From NCBI RefSeq assembly GCF_030867145.1, contig NC_134431.1, positions 10,369,089 to 10,433,088 on the forward strand: a stretch of 64,000 nt of DNA, read 5' to 3'. The notes under the pieces were generated by a model that saw only the letters and a program-made list of their open reading frames with translations, did not search any database and had not been told where the DNA came from. Origin of the DNA: Opisthocomus hoazin. Taxonomy: Eukaryota; Chordata; Aves; Opisthocomiformes; Opisthocomidae. Shown piece after piece: positions 12,801 through 23,870 of the stretch. The first letter of the stretch is position 1, and every line of letters begins with the position of its first letter. Position numbers and translations under genes: made by a program.

Positions 12801-15344
12801 TCTCACCCCACAGCTGGGGAGAGACATGGGCAGCAGCACTAAGGCAAGCGGCAAGGCACCCACTCCAATCCGTGTGCCACAGCTGGACGGGAGTGGCAGA
12901 GGGAAGGAGCGGCTGGATCTATCAGAAGAGTCAATTGCAGGGGTGAAAGCAGCCTGCCAGAGCTGATCTCTTCCTGGAAAGAGAGGAGGATCCAAGGAGG
13001 ATGGCCTTGTCAAGGAAAGAAACAATTCCCTTGCCCTCTGCTCTTGCTCTTTCTTCATGAGGCTCTCCTCCTCCAGCGCTGCCGGACTGGGTCTGGCTGG
13101 GGCAGAGTGGAGTCCCTTCAGAGGCGCTGGTCGGGTGCTGTGTTTTGGATTTGTGACTAAACCAGTGTTGATAACACTTCAGTGTTTTACCTGCTGCTGA
13201 GCAGGGCTGGCGCAGTGTCAAGGCCTTTTCCCCACTTTGCTCCCGCAGCGAGGAGGCTGGGGGAGTGAGAAGCTGGTGGGGATGCACAGCCAGGACAGCT
13301 GACCCCCTGTGACCAAAGGGATATTCCATGCCATAGGACATCATGCTCAGCAATAAAAGCTCAGGGACAGGAGGAGGAAGTGGGGATGTCCGAGCTTATG
13401 GCATTTCTCTTCCCAAGTAACCTCTATGGGCTTTCCTAGGAATGGCTGAACACCTGCCTGCTGATGGGAAGCAGTGAATGAATTCCTTATTTTGCTTTGC
13501 TTTCTTCACTATTAAACTGTCTTTATCTCAACCCACTATTTTTTTCTCACTTTTGCCCTTCCCCATCCCACTGGAGGGGAGCAAGCACCAGGGTGGGTGC
13601 TTACCAGCCCACCACAGATAGACTGGTTTCCTTCCATTCATCCTTTCTGTTTCTTTTGTTATGTATCCCCTCCTTCCTATGGGACAGGTACTGCTTTTGC
13701 CAGCCTTAAATCTTTGTTATCGTTGCTTTTTCACTTTACCTCTCTTAAATCTGTACTTCTCCCCTTCTCTCTGCCCCAGGCTGCAGAAGCAATGTTGCTG
13801 GATCCAGGGCAAGACAGGCCATAGGGCCATGGGAAGGGATGCCCCTCGCTATCACATGGGGCCTGCCTGTTGTGTGTCAAAAGTGATTAGCAGAGTAGGT
13901 GTGAACAGGAGCTGTGTTTTATCAACAGAGCAATTGCTGTCCTGGTGAGGGATTACAGAGATAACAGAAGCAGCAGAACATTCTTCTAGGGAGACACTTC
14001 AGACCAATGCCTATAAAAACAGCCACCAGCTGCCTCTGATTGAAAAGAGACGCAAGAGGGAGCGTGGCCTGCTAGTCAGAGCAGGAGTCAGCATGCTCAG
14101 ATTATAATTTTTCTCTCTGCTATCACTTTGCTGGGTACTGAACTGGATACCCGCATCATTTCACCGGTGAATCTTCTCTCTCCCAGCAGAGGCACCATGG
14201 GCAGGGTGACAGAGCCTACCAAAAAACCTAGGTCCTGCCACCTGGATTCCCACCAATCTGCTAAACAGCACTGGGCAGAGATCCCTGTCTTTCTGGCTGC
14301 TTCAGGGCTACTGAGCAGAAGCAGGCTGGAGGCTGGGAAGACCCAGCTGGTGGGAAATCTGTGTGCACGCTGTCATTCAATCCCACTTTGGAGTGCTCAC
14401 CCCAGGTGCCTCCCCATGTCCCAGCTGCTTTTGCCGTGCCATCCCATTCCCGGCAAAGGGCAGAGAAGACTGGCATCCTTCTCCTGCAAGGGCTGGCAGA
14501 TTTTGGAGGCACCTCGAGAGCAGGCTGCTCGTGTGAGCATGAGGCGACAAGTCCTGGGAGTGCCCAGCAGCTCCAGGCTACCACCGTGAGTGAGAAATGC
14601 AGTTGTTTGTACAGTTGTTCTCTTTTCCCAATGCCATTTGTTTGTAGACATGTCACAGCAGATGCTTCTCACCAGTACAACGGATACTTGGACTCATTTG
14701 GGGCTGGTACCAGTAACTGTAATCCAGCTAACAAAACACTCTATTTATCAGAGTTGTCACAGAGTTTCGTTAATTCCCACTGGCAGAAGGGCTTGCAGAA
14801 TAGTCTGTGACAAAGAAGGAGGAAGAACTTTTAATTTATATGCCAACAAGAATGTAATCCAGCAAATACCTAAATGCTGCCCGCAACAAAAACCTATTCA
14901 GCATTAAAAACCCCAGCGGAGGGGCAGGCAGTGAAGGACTGCTGGCGGAGGGAGGAAAGCAGGGGACAGGCAAGGCCAAGCTTCCTGCAGCTGGTATTCG
15001 GGTTTCACCTCCCGGGTGATGAATGGCTTCTGTCCAGGAAGCAGCTGCTGCCTGGGGCAAAGGCGAAGGACACAACACACACGGTCCTCGCAGTGCATGG
15101 ACCCATGTCCAAGGAGGCTGGTGGCAGCCAGGTCCTGAACAGAAAAGGAGGTGGCTCTGCTCACAACCCGATGCAAACAGGGGACTGGCTGCTACAGGAA
15201 GCTGCAGATACTATAAGTTTCCATGATTTCAACACTCTGAAGAGTAGCTGGAGAGGCTATCAGGTGCAGGACTGCATCTACTTGCCCTGCTCTTTGTCTC
15301 TCGAGATGTCTCCTTACAGCCTCTGCTGGCTTTTTTGTAGCGGA
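3813..15344. other. Intergenic region between B4GALT5 and SLC9A8, left part
   Basis: I see no exon, RNA gene or intact mobile element in these 11.5 kb. Base composition is mixed and repeat content is low apart from short pyrimidine tracts (for example CT-rich 5428-5540) and a probable CR1 tail at about 6548-6605. Open frames are short and unconserved in appearance. Unique sequence such as 7.2-9.0 kb could hold enhancers, but nothing in the sequence alone shows that. Confidence 0.6.
6548..6605 (-). mobile_element. Probable CR1 LINE 3'-end remnant
   Basis: The plus strand reads AATCCTTGGGTTTGGGGTTG followed by GAAAAGGTCATTAAAGG. This resembles the reverse complement of a CR1 3' end (AGAATC...GGGTTGGAAGGGACCTTAAAGATC). 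The piece is short and diverged, so the call is tentative. Confidence 0.4.
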
Positions 15345-16545
15345 AGAATCACAGAATTACACAGAGTCACAGAGTGGTAGGGGTTGGAAGGGACCTCTGG
15401 GGATCATCCAGTCCAATCACCCTGCAAAGCAGGGTCACCCAGAGCTGGCTGCAGAGGACCGCATCCAGGCAGGTCTTGAATATCTCCAGAGAAGGAGATG
15501 CCACAACCCATCTGGGCAGCCTGTGCCAGTGCGTCGTCACCCTCAGAGTGAAGAAGTTCTCCCTCATGTTCAGCTGAAACTTCCTACACTTCACTTTGTG
15601 CCCGTTACCCCTTGTCCTGTCACTGGGCACCACTGAAAAGAGTTTGACTCCGTCCTCCTGACACCCACCCTGCAGATATTTATAAGCATCTGTAAGGTCC
15701 CCTCGCAGCCTTCTCTTCTTCAGGCTGAACAAGCCCAACTCCCTCAGCCTTTCCTCACAGGAGAGATGCTCCAGTCCCCTCATCATCCTCGTAGCCCTCC
15801 GCTGGACTCTCTCCAGTAGCTCCTCGTCTTTCTTGAACTGGGGAGCCCAGAACTGGACACAGTACTGCAGATGGGGCCTCACCAGGGCAGAGTAGAGGGG
15901 GAGGAGAACCTCCCTCGATCTGCTGGCCACGCTCCTCCTAATGCACCCCAGGATCCCATTGGCCTTCTTGGCAGCCAGGGCACGCTCCTGGCTCATGGCC
16001 AACTTGTCACCCACCAGCACTCCCAGGTCTCTCTCTGCAGAGCTGCTCTCCAGCAGGTCCACCCCAAGCCCGTACTGGTGCATTGGGTTGTTCCTCCCCA
16101 GGTGCAGGACCCTGCACTTGTCCTTGTTGAACTTCATCAGGTTCCTCTGTGCCCAACTTTCCAGCCTGTCCAGGTCTCACTGAATGGCAGCACAGCTTTC
16201 CAGTGTATCATCAGCCACTGCTCCCAGCTTTGTGTCATCAGCAAACTTGCTTAGGGTACACTCTGTCCCTTCATCCAGGTCATTGATGAATAAGTTAAAG
16301 ACTGGCCCAGTACTGACCCCTGGGGAACTCCACTAGTTACAGGCCTCCAACCAGACTCTGCATCACTGATCACAACACTCTGAGCTCTGCCATTCAGCCA
16401 GTTCTCAATCCACCTCACCGTCCGCTCATCTAACCTACACTTCCCGAGCTTCCCTAGGAGGATATTATGGGAGACAGTGTCAAAAGCCATGCTGAAGTTG
16501 AGGTAGACAACATCCACTGCTCTCCCCTTGTCTTCCCAGCTCACC
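15345..16545 (-). mobile_element. CR1 LINE, 5'-truncated, with decayed reverse-transcriptase frames
   Basis: The left end carries the CR1 tail in reverse (AGAATCACAGAATTACACAG), so the element points left. Read on the minus strand, 16544-16250 encodes the RT core with [23 protein letters not shown] and, in another frame near 16246-16233, the catalytic FADDT. The region 16137-15370 encodes the typical CR1 C-terminus ([18 protein letters not shown] and [20 protein letters not shown]). The element is dead. A deletion or frameshift follows GSVLG, and a CGA-to-TGA-type stop lies just upstream of [12 protein letters not shown]. It lacks the 5' end, the endonuclease domain and ORF1. The frames are still long, so this is one of the younger CR1 copies here. 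Confidence 0.93.
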
Positions 16546-19500
16546 CATTGACTTGCTGTCAGTGTCAGGGCTATTTATCCAGCCACTCTGTGCCTCAGTC
16601 TGTAAAACAGCAACTGCCTCCTGCCGAAGCCTGTCACTAAGCATAACCTGTTCACACTGCGAGAGTCACATCTTCCGACAGAAGGCCCATCACACACTGC
16701 TGCGAGACCAGACTTGGATGAGTCACGGCGCACAAGCACCGCACCAGCTCTGAAACACATGAAATGCCTGAGTTCACAAAGCAAAAAATTCACTGCTTAA
16801 AAGTAAAACCAAAGGAGGACAATCCGTCTCTGTCCTGGCTCTGGGGCAGCACCCTCTGCCCCCACTTGACAGTGTTCGAACCATTCACCCAGCAGAGCCT
16901 GACTGTTGGGAAGCCAGAAAGCTCTGTGGGTGGGGACTGTCCTCTGTGCCTGCCTACCAGGCAGAGCGGCTGTTGGTGCGTGGCAGAGCACATGCCAGCA
17001 TGAACAAACATCCAGTGCCAAAAATGAGGAAATGAGGTTGGGGTCAGGAGGGCTGCATTTCCCTGAGGGCAAACAGGGCTGGAGAAGTCAGCTGTCGCTT
17101 CTCAACAAGGTACCCCTCACCCTGTCCGCAGCTCCAAGGCAAGGGAGGAGTTCAGTGTCCTCAGCCCCTGTATTCAGCCACTTGACTGTCAGTGCCAGCA
17201 GGTGACATGGCAGTGTCTTTGGGAATATTCCCTCCTGCTGCCCTTTGGGTCCCTGTTCCCAAGGGCTGATGCCATTTGCTTGCGTTTCAGGCAGATCACA
17301 ACCTCTGGCACCTGGCTACAGCAGTGCATCTTGCTGGGCACTGACTAGAGCCATGCGATGTGTTTCCTTTTCTCATTGCTTTCTCCTGGATAAACTCCAA
17401 ATTTAGCATCTCAAAAACAGACAAAACATGAAATGAAAAGCAAACAAACCAAGCATCCAATAGTTTCAATCAACAAATATCAAAGCAACAGGAGAGACAT
17501 TATCTGCTGAGAACTTGCGCCTGGAATTTGTCTCTCTCTCTGTTTATATTTATACATAGAAGTGTGTGTATATGTATGCACACAGGCATATGCCTACTGC
17601 GTATATCTAGAGAACAAGAGAATGAGATGCTACATGTTCTAAGACACATTAAGCAGACATAAAAACAAATTTATATAGTAAAGGGTTTAAAACAATTTTC
17701 AGCATTTCATCAGTCAGCCTAAGAGAATCCTTCCCATCTGCCCAAAAGCAATAAAGCAAGCAAATTACACAGCTGACGCTTTCCCTGCCTTCTTAGCAGC
17801 ATGCTTAACCTTCGCCTGTATAATAAATAAATGTCCTGAGTTTGATAGCAAAAATCATTCATCCTTCCTTTTAAAGTACAGTCAGTTCTCTCTTTCTCAG
17901 TCTCGTACTGGAGTGCAGGAAAATTGAAGGAAGGGAGCAGGAGGAGAGGATCTTTTTGCACAGAGGTTGTTTTCAGGCCAATGCAGCTCCCCGGCATTCA
18001 CATCCCAGCCCGCCAACATCTTCAGGAGCTGTGATGGAGCTGATCCTGGGTGATGATGAAGCCCCCTAAAAGACAGGTCTTTTGTAAGCATTAAGTACCC
18101 TGTTGTCACTTTGGTGCCATAGCCATAAGCATTTCCTCACACACAGCCTACAGATACATTTTAAGGCCACTGTTGATTTAGGTATTGTTGATACTGCTGA
18201 TTTTCCCTGACATCTTTGAAATCCCAGGCTCATCTTGTTGTTTGGCCCACACCATATTCCATGCCAGAATCAGAATCTGGCTTCAGGTGAGCTTAGAGCT
18301 GAACCCCTCTCCGCACCCTGGGGAATATTTTACTTTTACTAGAAAGCCAAGCTATGAAGGTGATTGGAATATGTAAATACTCATAGGATATTTCTACAGT
18401 AAATCTAGGTGAAGCACTTCCACGTTCCCTACAACATCTGTCAGCCTCCTCCCACTACCTAACTACCCACTGCGGCAGGAGGAAGTTCAGTGCTTTCTAT
18501 TATTTCAGAAAGACTTGAATCAAGGGTGACGGTTCAACCTGCCTGAGATCACAGTGTTTATAGATCATCTAAGAAGCTAACCCAGATCTCTCTAAGGCCA
18601 AAGACTGCCGTAACTTCTAAATCCACTCCCCAGAGTAAATCTGGCATGCCCTTGCTCTTTAGAGCCCACAGCCTCCAGTTGTAAGAGAGAACAAACTCCT
18701 GTGCCTGCAAATTAGTGCCCTCTCCTATGCTTCCAACACAAGGTTACAGCTGGTCACTTACTCATCTGTGCCTGCCCGCAGTGTTCCACACAGCTATCTA
18801 TTTAGGCTGCTCTGTATAATTTAAGAATTAAAACTAAATACTGTGTTACCTACAGCCACATCATCTTAGATGAGCTTAAACAACTGTGAAATTCCTGAGA
18901 TCTATTAAAAGCAACATTCAGCGCACACATTAATCAACAGATGCTCAGTAGCTGTGCATCAGAAATCCACAAGTGAGAAGCAGGCTGAAAGGCCTCCTGC
19001 CAAAACGATGACTTTCTGTTGCAACCAAGTCATTGAAAAACCATCTGTACAGTGATGCTAGACGGGTGTTTGGTTCAGTCGCCATCTCAGTGGCAGTAAG
19101 TCCGACTTACCCCTGCTCGGCGGCAACAACAGGTCAAACAAGCAGTGGCATTTCCTGCTGATGAGTCAGAGGTGAGGCATGAAAATCGCCATCTCTTCGT
19201 ACAGAACATTTCAGACGTTATAATTTGTTATCACCTGTGGTTACTTCACCCACAGCATGCTGCTCTGTGGGATGACATTTCATTTCAGCGGAAATGTGAA
19301 AATTCACCGTAGCTGACCAATACCTATACCTGCGGCTTCCCATTCTCACACACTTGCTTGACCCAGCGGCCCTCGATCCGTCCAGCTGCCCTGAGGCTCC
19401 CCCTTCCTACAGGGGTCCCTGGGATCCTTGTCCTCCTTCTACTTCTTCTCTTTTTCTTTATTTCCCTTCAGATCCTGGCTTTTGCGAGGTTCAGATGTGG

Positions 19501-20264
19501 CTCTGTGTTTCTCTAGGTTCCCAGCTCTCTATTTTCCTGTCTCAATCCTCCTTCCTTCCACATCCCTTCCTGAACCCTTCCCATGGCCCCAAAACCTATC
19601 TGTGGTTCCCCTTTGGCCAGGGCCAACAGGCACAGTGAGGAGAAGGTCAGCTCACATCTTGAAGAGTTACATTTGCTGTCATCCTTTTTCTACATCAATC
19701 TCTCATGATTAAAAGCACATGACAGCTACAAGGCCAGTAAAACAAAACAAGCGTGGAGTTTCCTGATCATGCCAGTTGAAAGATTTAAGGAGCAAAACCA
19801 ACCAAAAAAATGAGGCTGAGGCCAAGGCCAAGACCAAAACCAAAAAACCCCAAAACAAAATAAAAGCAAAGAAAAAGCAAAGATAAAGGAAAACAGCTAA
19901 AATTTCTGGCCTTCGTTCTTAGGCCAGATGGCCTGCTCTTCACGCCAAGCAAAACTCAAGTGACGAGGAAAGATACTTTAAGATTTTCTTTATTCTGCAT
20001 CAGCCTGGTACAGGATTGAACATCGCTCTGGTGACAACTGCAAGAGTCCACTGCAACAGGTGAAGATTACACTGGACCCTAGCCATGCCCTGTTCCCTGA
20101 CCAACACTGCCGCAACGGCTCTACATCTTCCACCACTTGCTGATTTGCTTTTAAGAAACTTTGCCCTTGCAGATGGATGCAGCTACTCCTTTTAATTCCG
20201 AGCAGCATAGGCACAGGTATACGATACGGAGGAAGGGGGTTACCGGGAGGGGCACCAAGACCTG
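16546..20264. other. Intergenic region between CR1 copies
   Basis: I recognise no gene here. The stretch contains a short TC/TG/TA-rich microsatellite-like patch at about 17531-17600 and an A-rich purine tract at 19787-19900. The rest looks unique. No splice-flanked open frame of known family was seen. Confidence 0.55.
19787..19900. repeat. A-rich low-complexity tract with (A)nCC periodicity
   Basis: The plus strand drifts from GAGGCCAAGGCCAAGACC through CCAAAACCAAAAAACCCCAA into AAAGCAAAGAAAAAGCAAAG. It is a low-complexity purine-rich patch without a fixed unit length, probably generated by replication slippage. Confidence 0.6.
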
Positions 20265-20545
20265 TCAGAGCTGCACAACGAAAGAGGCACCAGTTATGAA
20301 GTGCAACAAGAAGGCTTCCAGCTGCACAACATGGAAAAAGTGCTTCTCCCTGAGAGTGGTGCAGCACGGGGATGGGTCTCACAGAAGAGCTGGGGACTCC
20401 TCATCCTTAGAGGTTTTCAAAATTTCTCTGGACAAGGCCCTGAATAACCTTCTCTAACTTTGAAGTTGGCCCTGTGTTGGGCAGGAGGTTGGACCAGAGC
20501 TTTCCACAGGTGCCTTTCAATGGCATTTTCTCTGATTTCTAGGTG
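20265..20545 (+). mobile_element. Old CR1 LINE 3' fragment
   Basis: The order of motifs is that of a CR1 3' end: the remnant of a GTGCAGCACGGG/'HWNGLP' segment, then GAGGTTTTCAAAATTTCTCT, GACAAGGCCCTGAATAACC, GGCCCTGTGTTGGGCAGGAG, GTTGGACCAGAG and a tail TTTTCTCTGATTTCTA. It is heavily diverged with no usable frame. Confidence 0.8.
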
Positions 20546-20884
20546 GGCAGGATAAGGACCAGGCAAGGAGGACTGGGCTGCAGAGCAAGGGAGCTTCTTC
20601 CTGCCATGGGACCCAGAGCATGAGCTGTTCTGCATGGAGGTGAGATGCATACGGCCCCCACTGTCCTTCTCTGCCACATTTCCAGACGTTCTCCCTCAAT
20701 CCCTTTTCAATTTAACTTCTTGCATTTTCACAGGGCTTCCCAGAAAAGCAAAATTAAAACACAAAAAGTTATTATGAGCTAAAAATACGCAAATTTGCAG
20801 AAGACCAATTCCTTTCTAGAGATGTTTCTCAAGGGAAACACTGATAGCTCCAGCTCTGGAGTCCCCAGTACAGGAAAAACATGG

Positions 20885-21355
20885 ACCTGTTGGAGCGGGG
20901 CCAGAGGAGGCCACAACAATGATCAGAGGGCTGGAACACCTCTGCTGTGAGGAAAGGCTGAGAAAGTTGGGGCTGTTCAGTCTGGAGAAGAGAAGGCTCC
21001 AGGGAGACCTTATTGCGGCCTTTCAGTACTTAAAGTGGGCCTACAGGAAAGATGGGGAAAATGTTTTTAGCAAGTCCTGTTGTGACAGGGCAAGGAGTAA
21101 TGGTTTTAAACCAAGGAAGGGTAGAGTTAGGCTAGATATAAGGAAGATATTTTTTACAATGAGGGTGATGAAACACTGGAATGGGTTGCCCAGAGAAGTA
21201 GTGGAGGCCCCATCCCTGGAAACTTTCAAGACCAGGTTGGATGGGGCTCTGAGCAACCTGGTCTAGTTGAAGATGTCCCTGCTTATTGCAGGGGCAGCTG
21301 GGCTAGATGACCTCCAAAGATGACGTCCAACCCAAAGCATTCTATGATTCTACGA
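20885..21355 (+). mobile_element. CR1 LINE 3' fragment, plus strand
   Basis: An open stretch encodes the CR1 RT C-terminal block (GLEHLCCEERLRKLGLFSLE, then HWNGLPREVVEAPSLETFKT). It is followed by the 3' UTR with GGGCTAGATGACCTCC and the tail CATTCTATGATTCTACGAG at 21339-21357. It is 5'-truncated near 20885. It lies about 350 bp after an older CR1 fragment in the same orientation. Confidence 0.92.
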
Positions 21356-21357
21356 GA

Positions 21358-23004
21358 ATTCACCTTTTAGTGACCAGCTACTTCAGCCATCTAGTGACTT
21401 GCACTGGTCTCTGTTCATACTGATGTAACCCTCCACAACTCTATGGTGCTTTGACACAGCACATTTGGAGCACATCACAAGTACAGAAATTGGCCAAGGC
21501 TTGGCAAACTTTGAATTTTAATTTTTGCACAAAAAAGGAAGACAGCATGCACAAGGAAATTTCCCGTGTTTCATCAGTTTGTGTGACACATTCTGGATCA
21601 AACTTCATTATTTATGGATGAAGTGTTGTTCACAATCTCTGCTAGAGAGCATTGTGAAAACGGAGATCAAAGAGAAGAAGCACCTGAGCTTCAGATGCGC
21701 TGGAGGCTCACAGTCCCACCAGTTTCCAAATGGAGTGAGATGTGCACTTCAACTCTGGAAATCGGCTTGCACCACCCTGCCAAGTGCCGTCCTCATTTTG
21801 CACTGGCACCTGTGAGCTTTCAGTGTGCCACAACACATGTGCCTAAGCTGAAGTCATGTGCTCTAAACTGTCCCACACACAACTGGGATGGAGAGAATGA
21901 GTTAAAGCAGATGGGGATTAGCAAACTGCAGATTGTCGGAAATTAGCCAGTGTGGAAAAAAAATTTGGTTATAACTGTCAGAAGACATCTAAGTAGGTCA
22001 CCACAAAACCACATCAGAATATGAGAGCCAAGACGGAGGTGTGGGTTCAGTCTCACTACAGGAAACCAGACATTCTCCAGCTCCATCCCGCCTGTGACAT
22101 AAAGAGAAAAACAGCTGCTGTGCGAATCTCGCTGTTTTTTAAAGCTCACGCATATTCGTACCTATTTGAATGGCTTTCATTTTCATGTAAATGGCTCACA
22201 AGAGTGTCCGTGTGTCTGTGCCATGAATCTACAACTTTGATTAAAGTGCACAGCTGATATGCTAGAGGACCTTCGAAACGACCTGAGGCATACAAACCAG
22301 TATGTCTGTTTTACAACCCCCTTTTTTTCCCTGAGGAAGTCGGACCAGAAGTGAAGAGAAATGCATGTGATGCTGTTACTCTGTTTGTTTCCATAGTGCC
22401 TGTCACGCCAGCATCTCAGACTTTCACAGACTGGATGTAGACATGTCCACGACTGGCTTTGTAAGCTGGGAGCTGCTAATTAGCCCCGTTTTCCAGGTAA
22501 GAACTGGTGCGCAGCAGAGCTTAGAGACCCAAGTCACAGCAGCAGCCTGCGCCAGAGGAGGGCATTTGAAACTCACACCAGGTAAGGCTGACAACAGGAT
22601 GATATTTTAATTCAAGAGCATTTTGACACTGATTTTGAGGCAGTGGCTTTCTGATTCAGCTTGATGGTAACTGGATAAACGCCTGTTTGACGCTTCCGTT
22701 TTGCTGTAAGGGTAGGTTCTCAGTCTGTGGTTGGGCAGTGAACGCTGGCCACAGATCAGCCGTGCACTCACCCAGGTCTGCTCAGCGGGCAGGAAAGGGT
22801 TAAGCGGGCTGCAGGCTGAACATGTCGTTTAAAAAGTCGGGATCCATTTCCTGCTTCTAGGCAGCACAGAGTATTTTGATGTGATGCTTCATTACACTTC
22901 TGCAGTCATTATATCCAGGTTTCCAGCACACCCTCTGAAACAATAACCCCGTGCTACCATGACCTCCGTCTCCACTTAAGCACAAGGGGTTACTTACGAG
23001 CTTG
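21358..23004. other. Intergenic region upstream of the SLC9A8 promoter
   Basis: I see no gene or clear repeat. Composition is near the window average until about 22.9 kb, where CpG content rises into the promoter-flanking minisatellite. Confidence 0.55.
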
Positions 23005-23225
23005 GGCGATGGCAGTTGAGGGAACAGAAGCCACCAGGCTATGACAGTTGAGGGACAAGGAGCTGCTGGGCAGTGGCAGCTGAGAGACGTGGTGCCAGGC
23101 AGCGAAGGCTGAGGGACACGGAGCTGCTGGGTGATGCCGGCTGAGGGACGTGGCGCCAGGCAGCAGTGGCTGAGGGACACGGAGCCGCCGGGTGACGGCG
23201 GCTGCCGGACACGGAGCCGCTGCAG
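23005..23225. repeat. ~30-bp minisatellite flanking the SLC9A8 CpG island
   Basis: Six to seven units of about 29-33 bp begin with CTGAGGGAC(A/G)(C/T)GG. Two subtypes partly alternate, one with GGAGCTGCTGGGTGATGCC and one with TGGTGCCAGGCAGCGAAGG, giving a ~61-bp higher-order period. Divergence increases to the left, and the right-hand units are CpG-rich and merge with the island. Confidence 0.8.
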
Positions 23226-23870
23226 GCCTGTCCCCAGCGTAAACCGCCGCGCGGGCCCCGCGAGCTGGGTGACGTCACACCACAGCACGAGGGCATGACG
23301 ACGCGGCATCGCCCCGCAACAGCAAGCGCAGCGCGCCCGCTCTCACGTGACCACCCTCCCTGTCACGCGCCCGCCGGAAGGATGGCGGCAGCCGGCAGCC
23401 GCCCTGCACGCATGCGCGTTGCTGCCCCCGCGTCCCTCTGCGGTCCGATCATAGAGATTAGGGGCGAGCTCGCTAGAGCGCCGCCCCGGAGTCCCGGAAG
23501 TGGCTGCGTGCAGGGCGGCCCCGCGGGAGCGCGGTGGGGGTTTAAGCCGGAGGCCGGCAAGATGGCGGAGTGAGTGTGGCGGCGGTCGGGCCGCGCCGCG
23601 CCGCGGGCGGCGGGAGGGGTCGGCCCGCTCCCCTGGGCCCTGCTGGCGGGAAGGCGTCCCCTCCGGGGCGGGGCCTCGCCGCCGTCTGCCCGGCGGGGGT
23701 GCCTTTCCCCTCAGCAGGGGCTTGCGGGGCGGCGGGGGCCGCGTCCCCAGCCCCTCGGTGCCGGCCCCTCCGCGTGGTTCCCGGGGCTGCGGGGCGGCTC
23801 GCCCGGCCGGGCTGGGCCATGCCGTGCCCACCCCTGGGCGGAGGGGTTCCGGGAGCGGCCTTAGCGTGTT
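23140..23870 (+). promoter_or_regulatory. SLC9A8: CpG-island promoter of SLC9A8
   Basis: A CpG-dense block surrounds coding exon 1. Visible candidate sites upstream of the ATG are a full CRE palindrome TGACGTCA at 23270-23277, an E-box/CLEAR-like TCACGTGA at 23343-23350, and ETS motifs CCGGAAG at 23374-23380 and CCGGAAGT at 23494-23501. YY1-like ATGGCGG sites lie at 23382-23388 and over the start codon (CAAGATGGCGGA, 23559-23570). There is no TATA box. The combination is typical of a housekeeping promoter; use of each site is inferred. Confidence 0.75.
23562..23569 (+). CDS. SLC9A8: SLC9A8 coding exon 1 (ATG plus 5 nt)
   Basis: Only 8 coding bases are present (Met, Ala and two bases of Glu3), followed by the donor GTGAGT at 23570. 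The frame is open upstream to at least 23295, including an ATG at 23382, so a longer N-terminus is formally possible. I chose 23562 from its strong initiation context and agreement with the MAE start of the family. Confidence 0.88.

Noticed and set aside
15367-16137. 256-codon minus-strand frame as a host gene
   Set aside because: It is the C-terminal reverse-transcriptase part of a CR1 LINE, with the CR1 tail immediately downstream.
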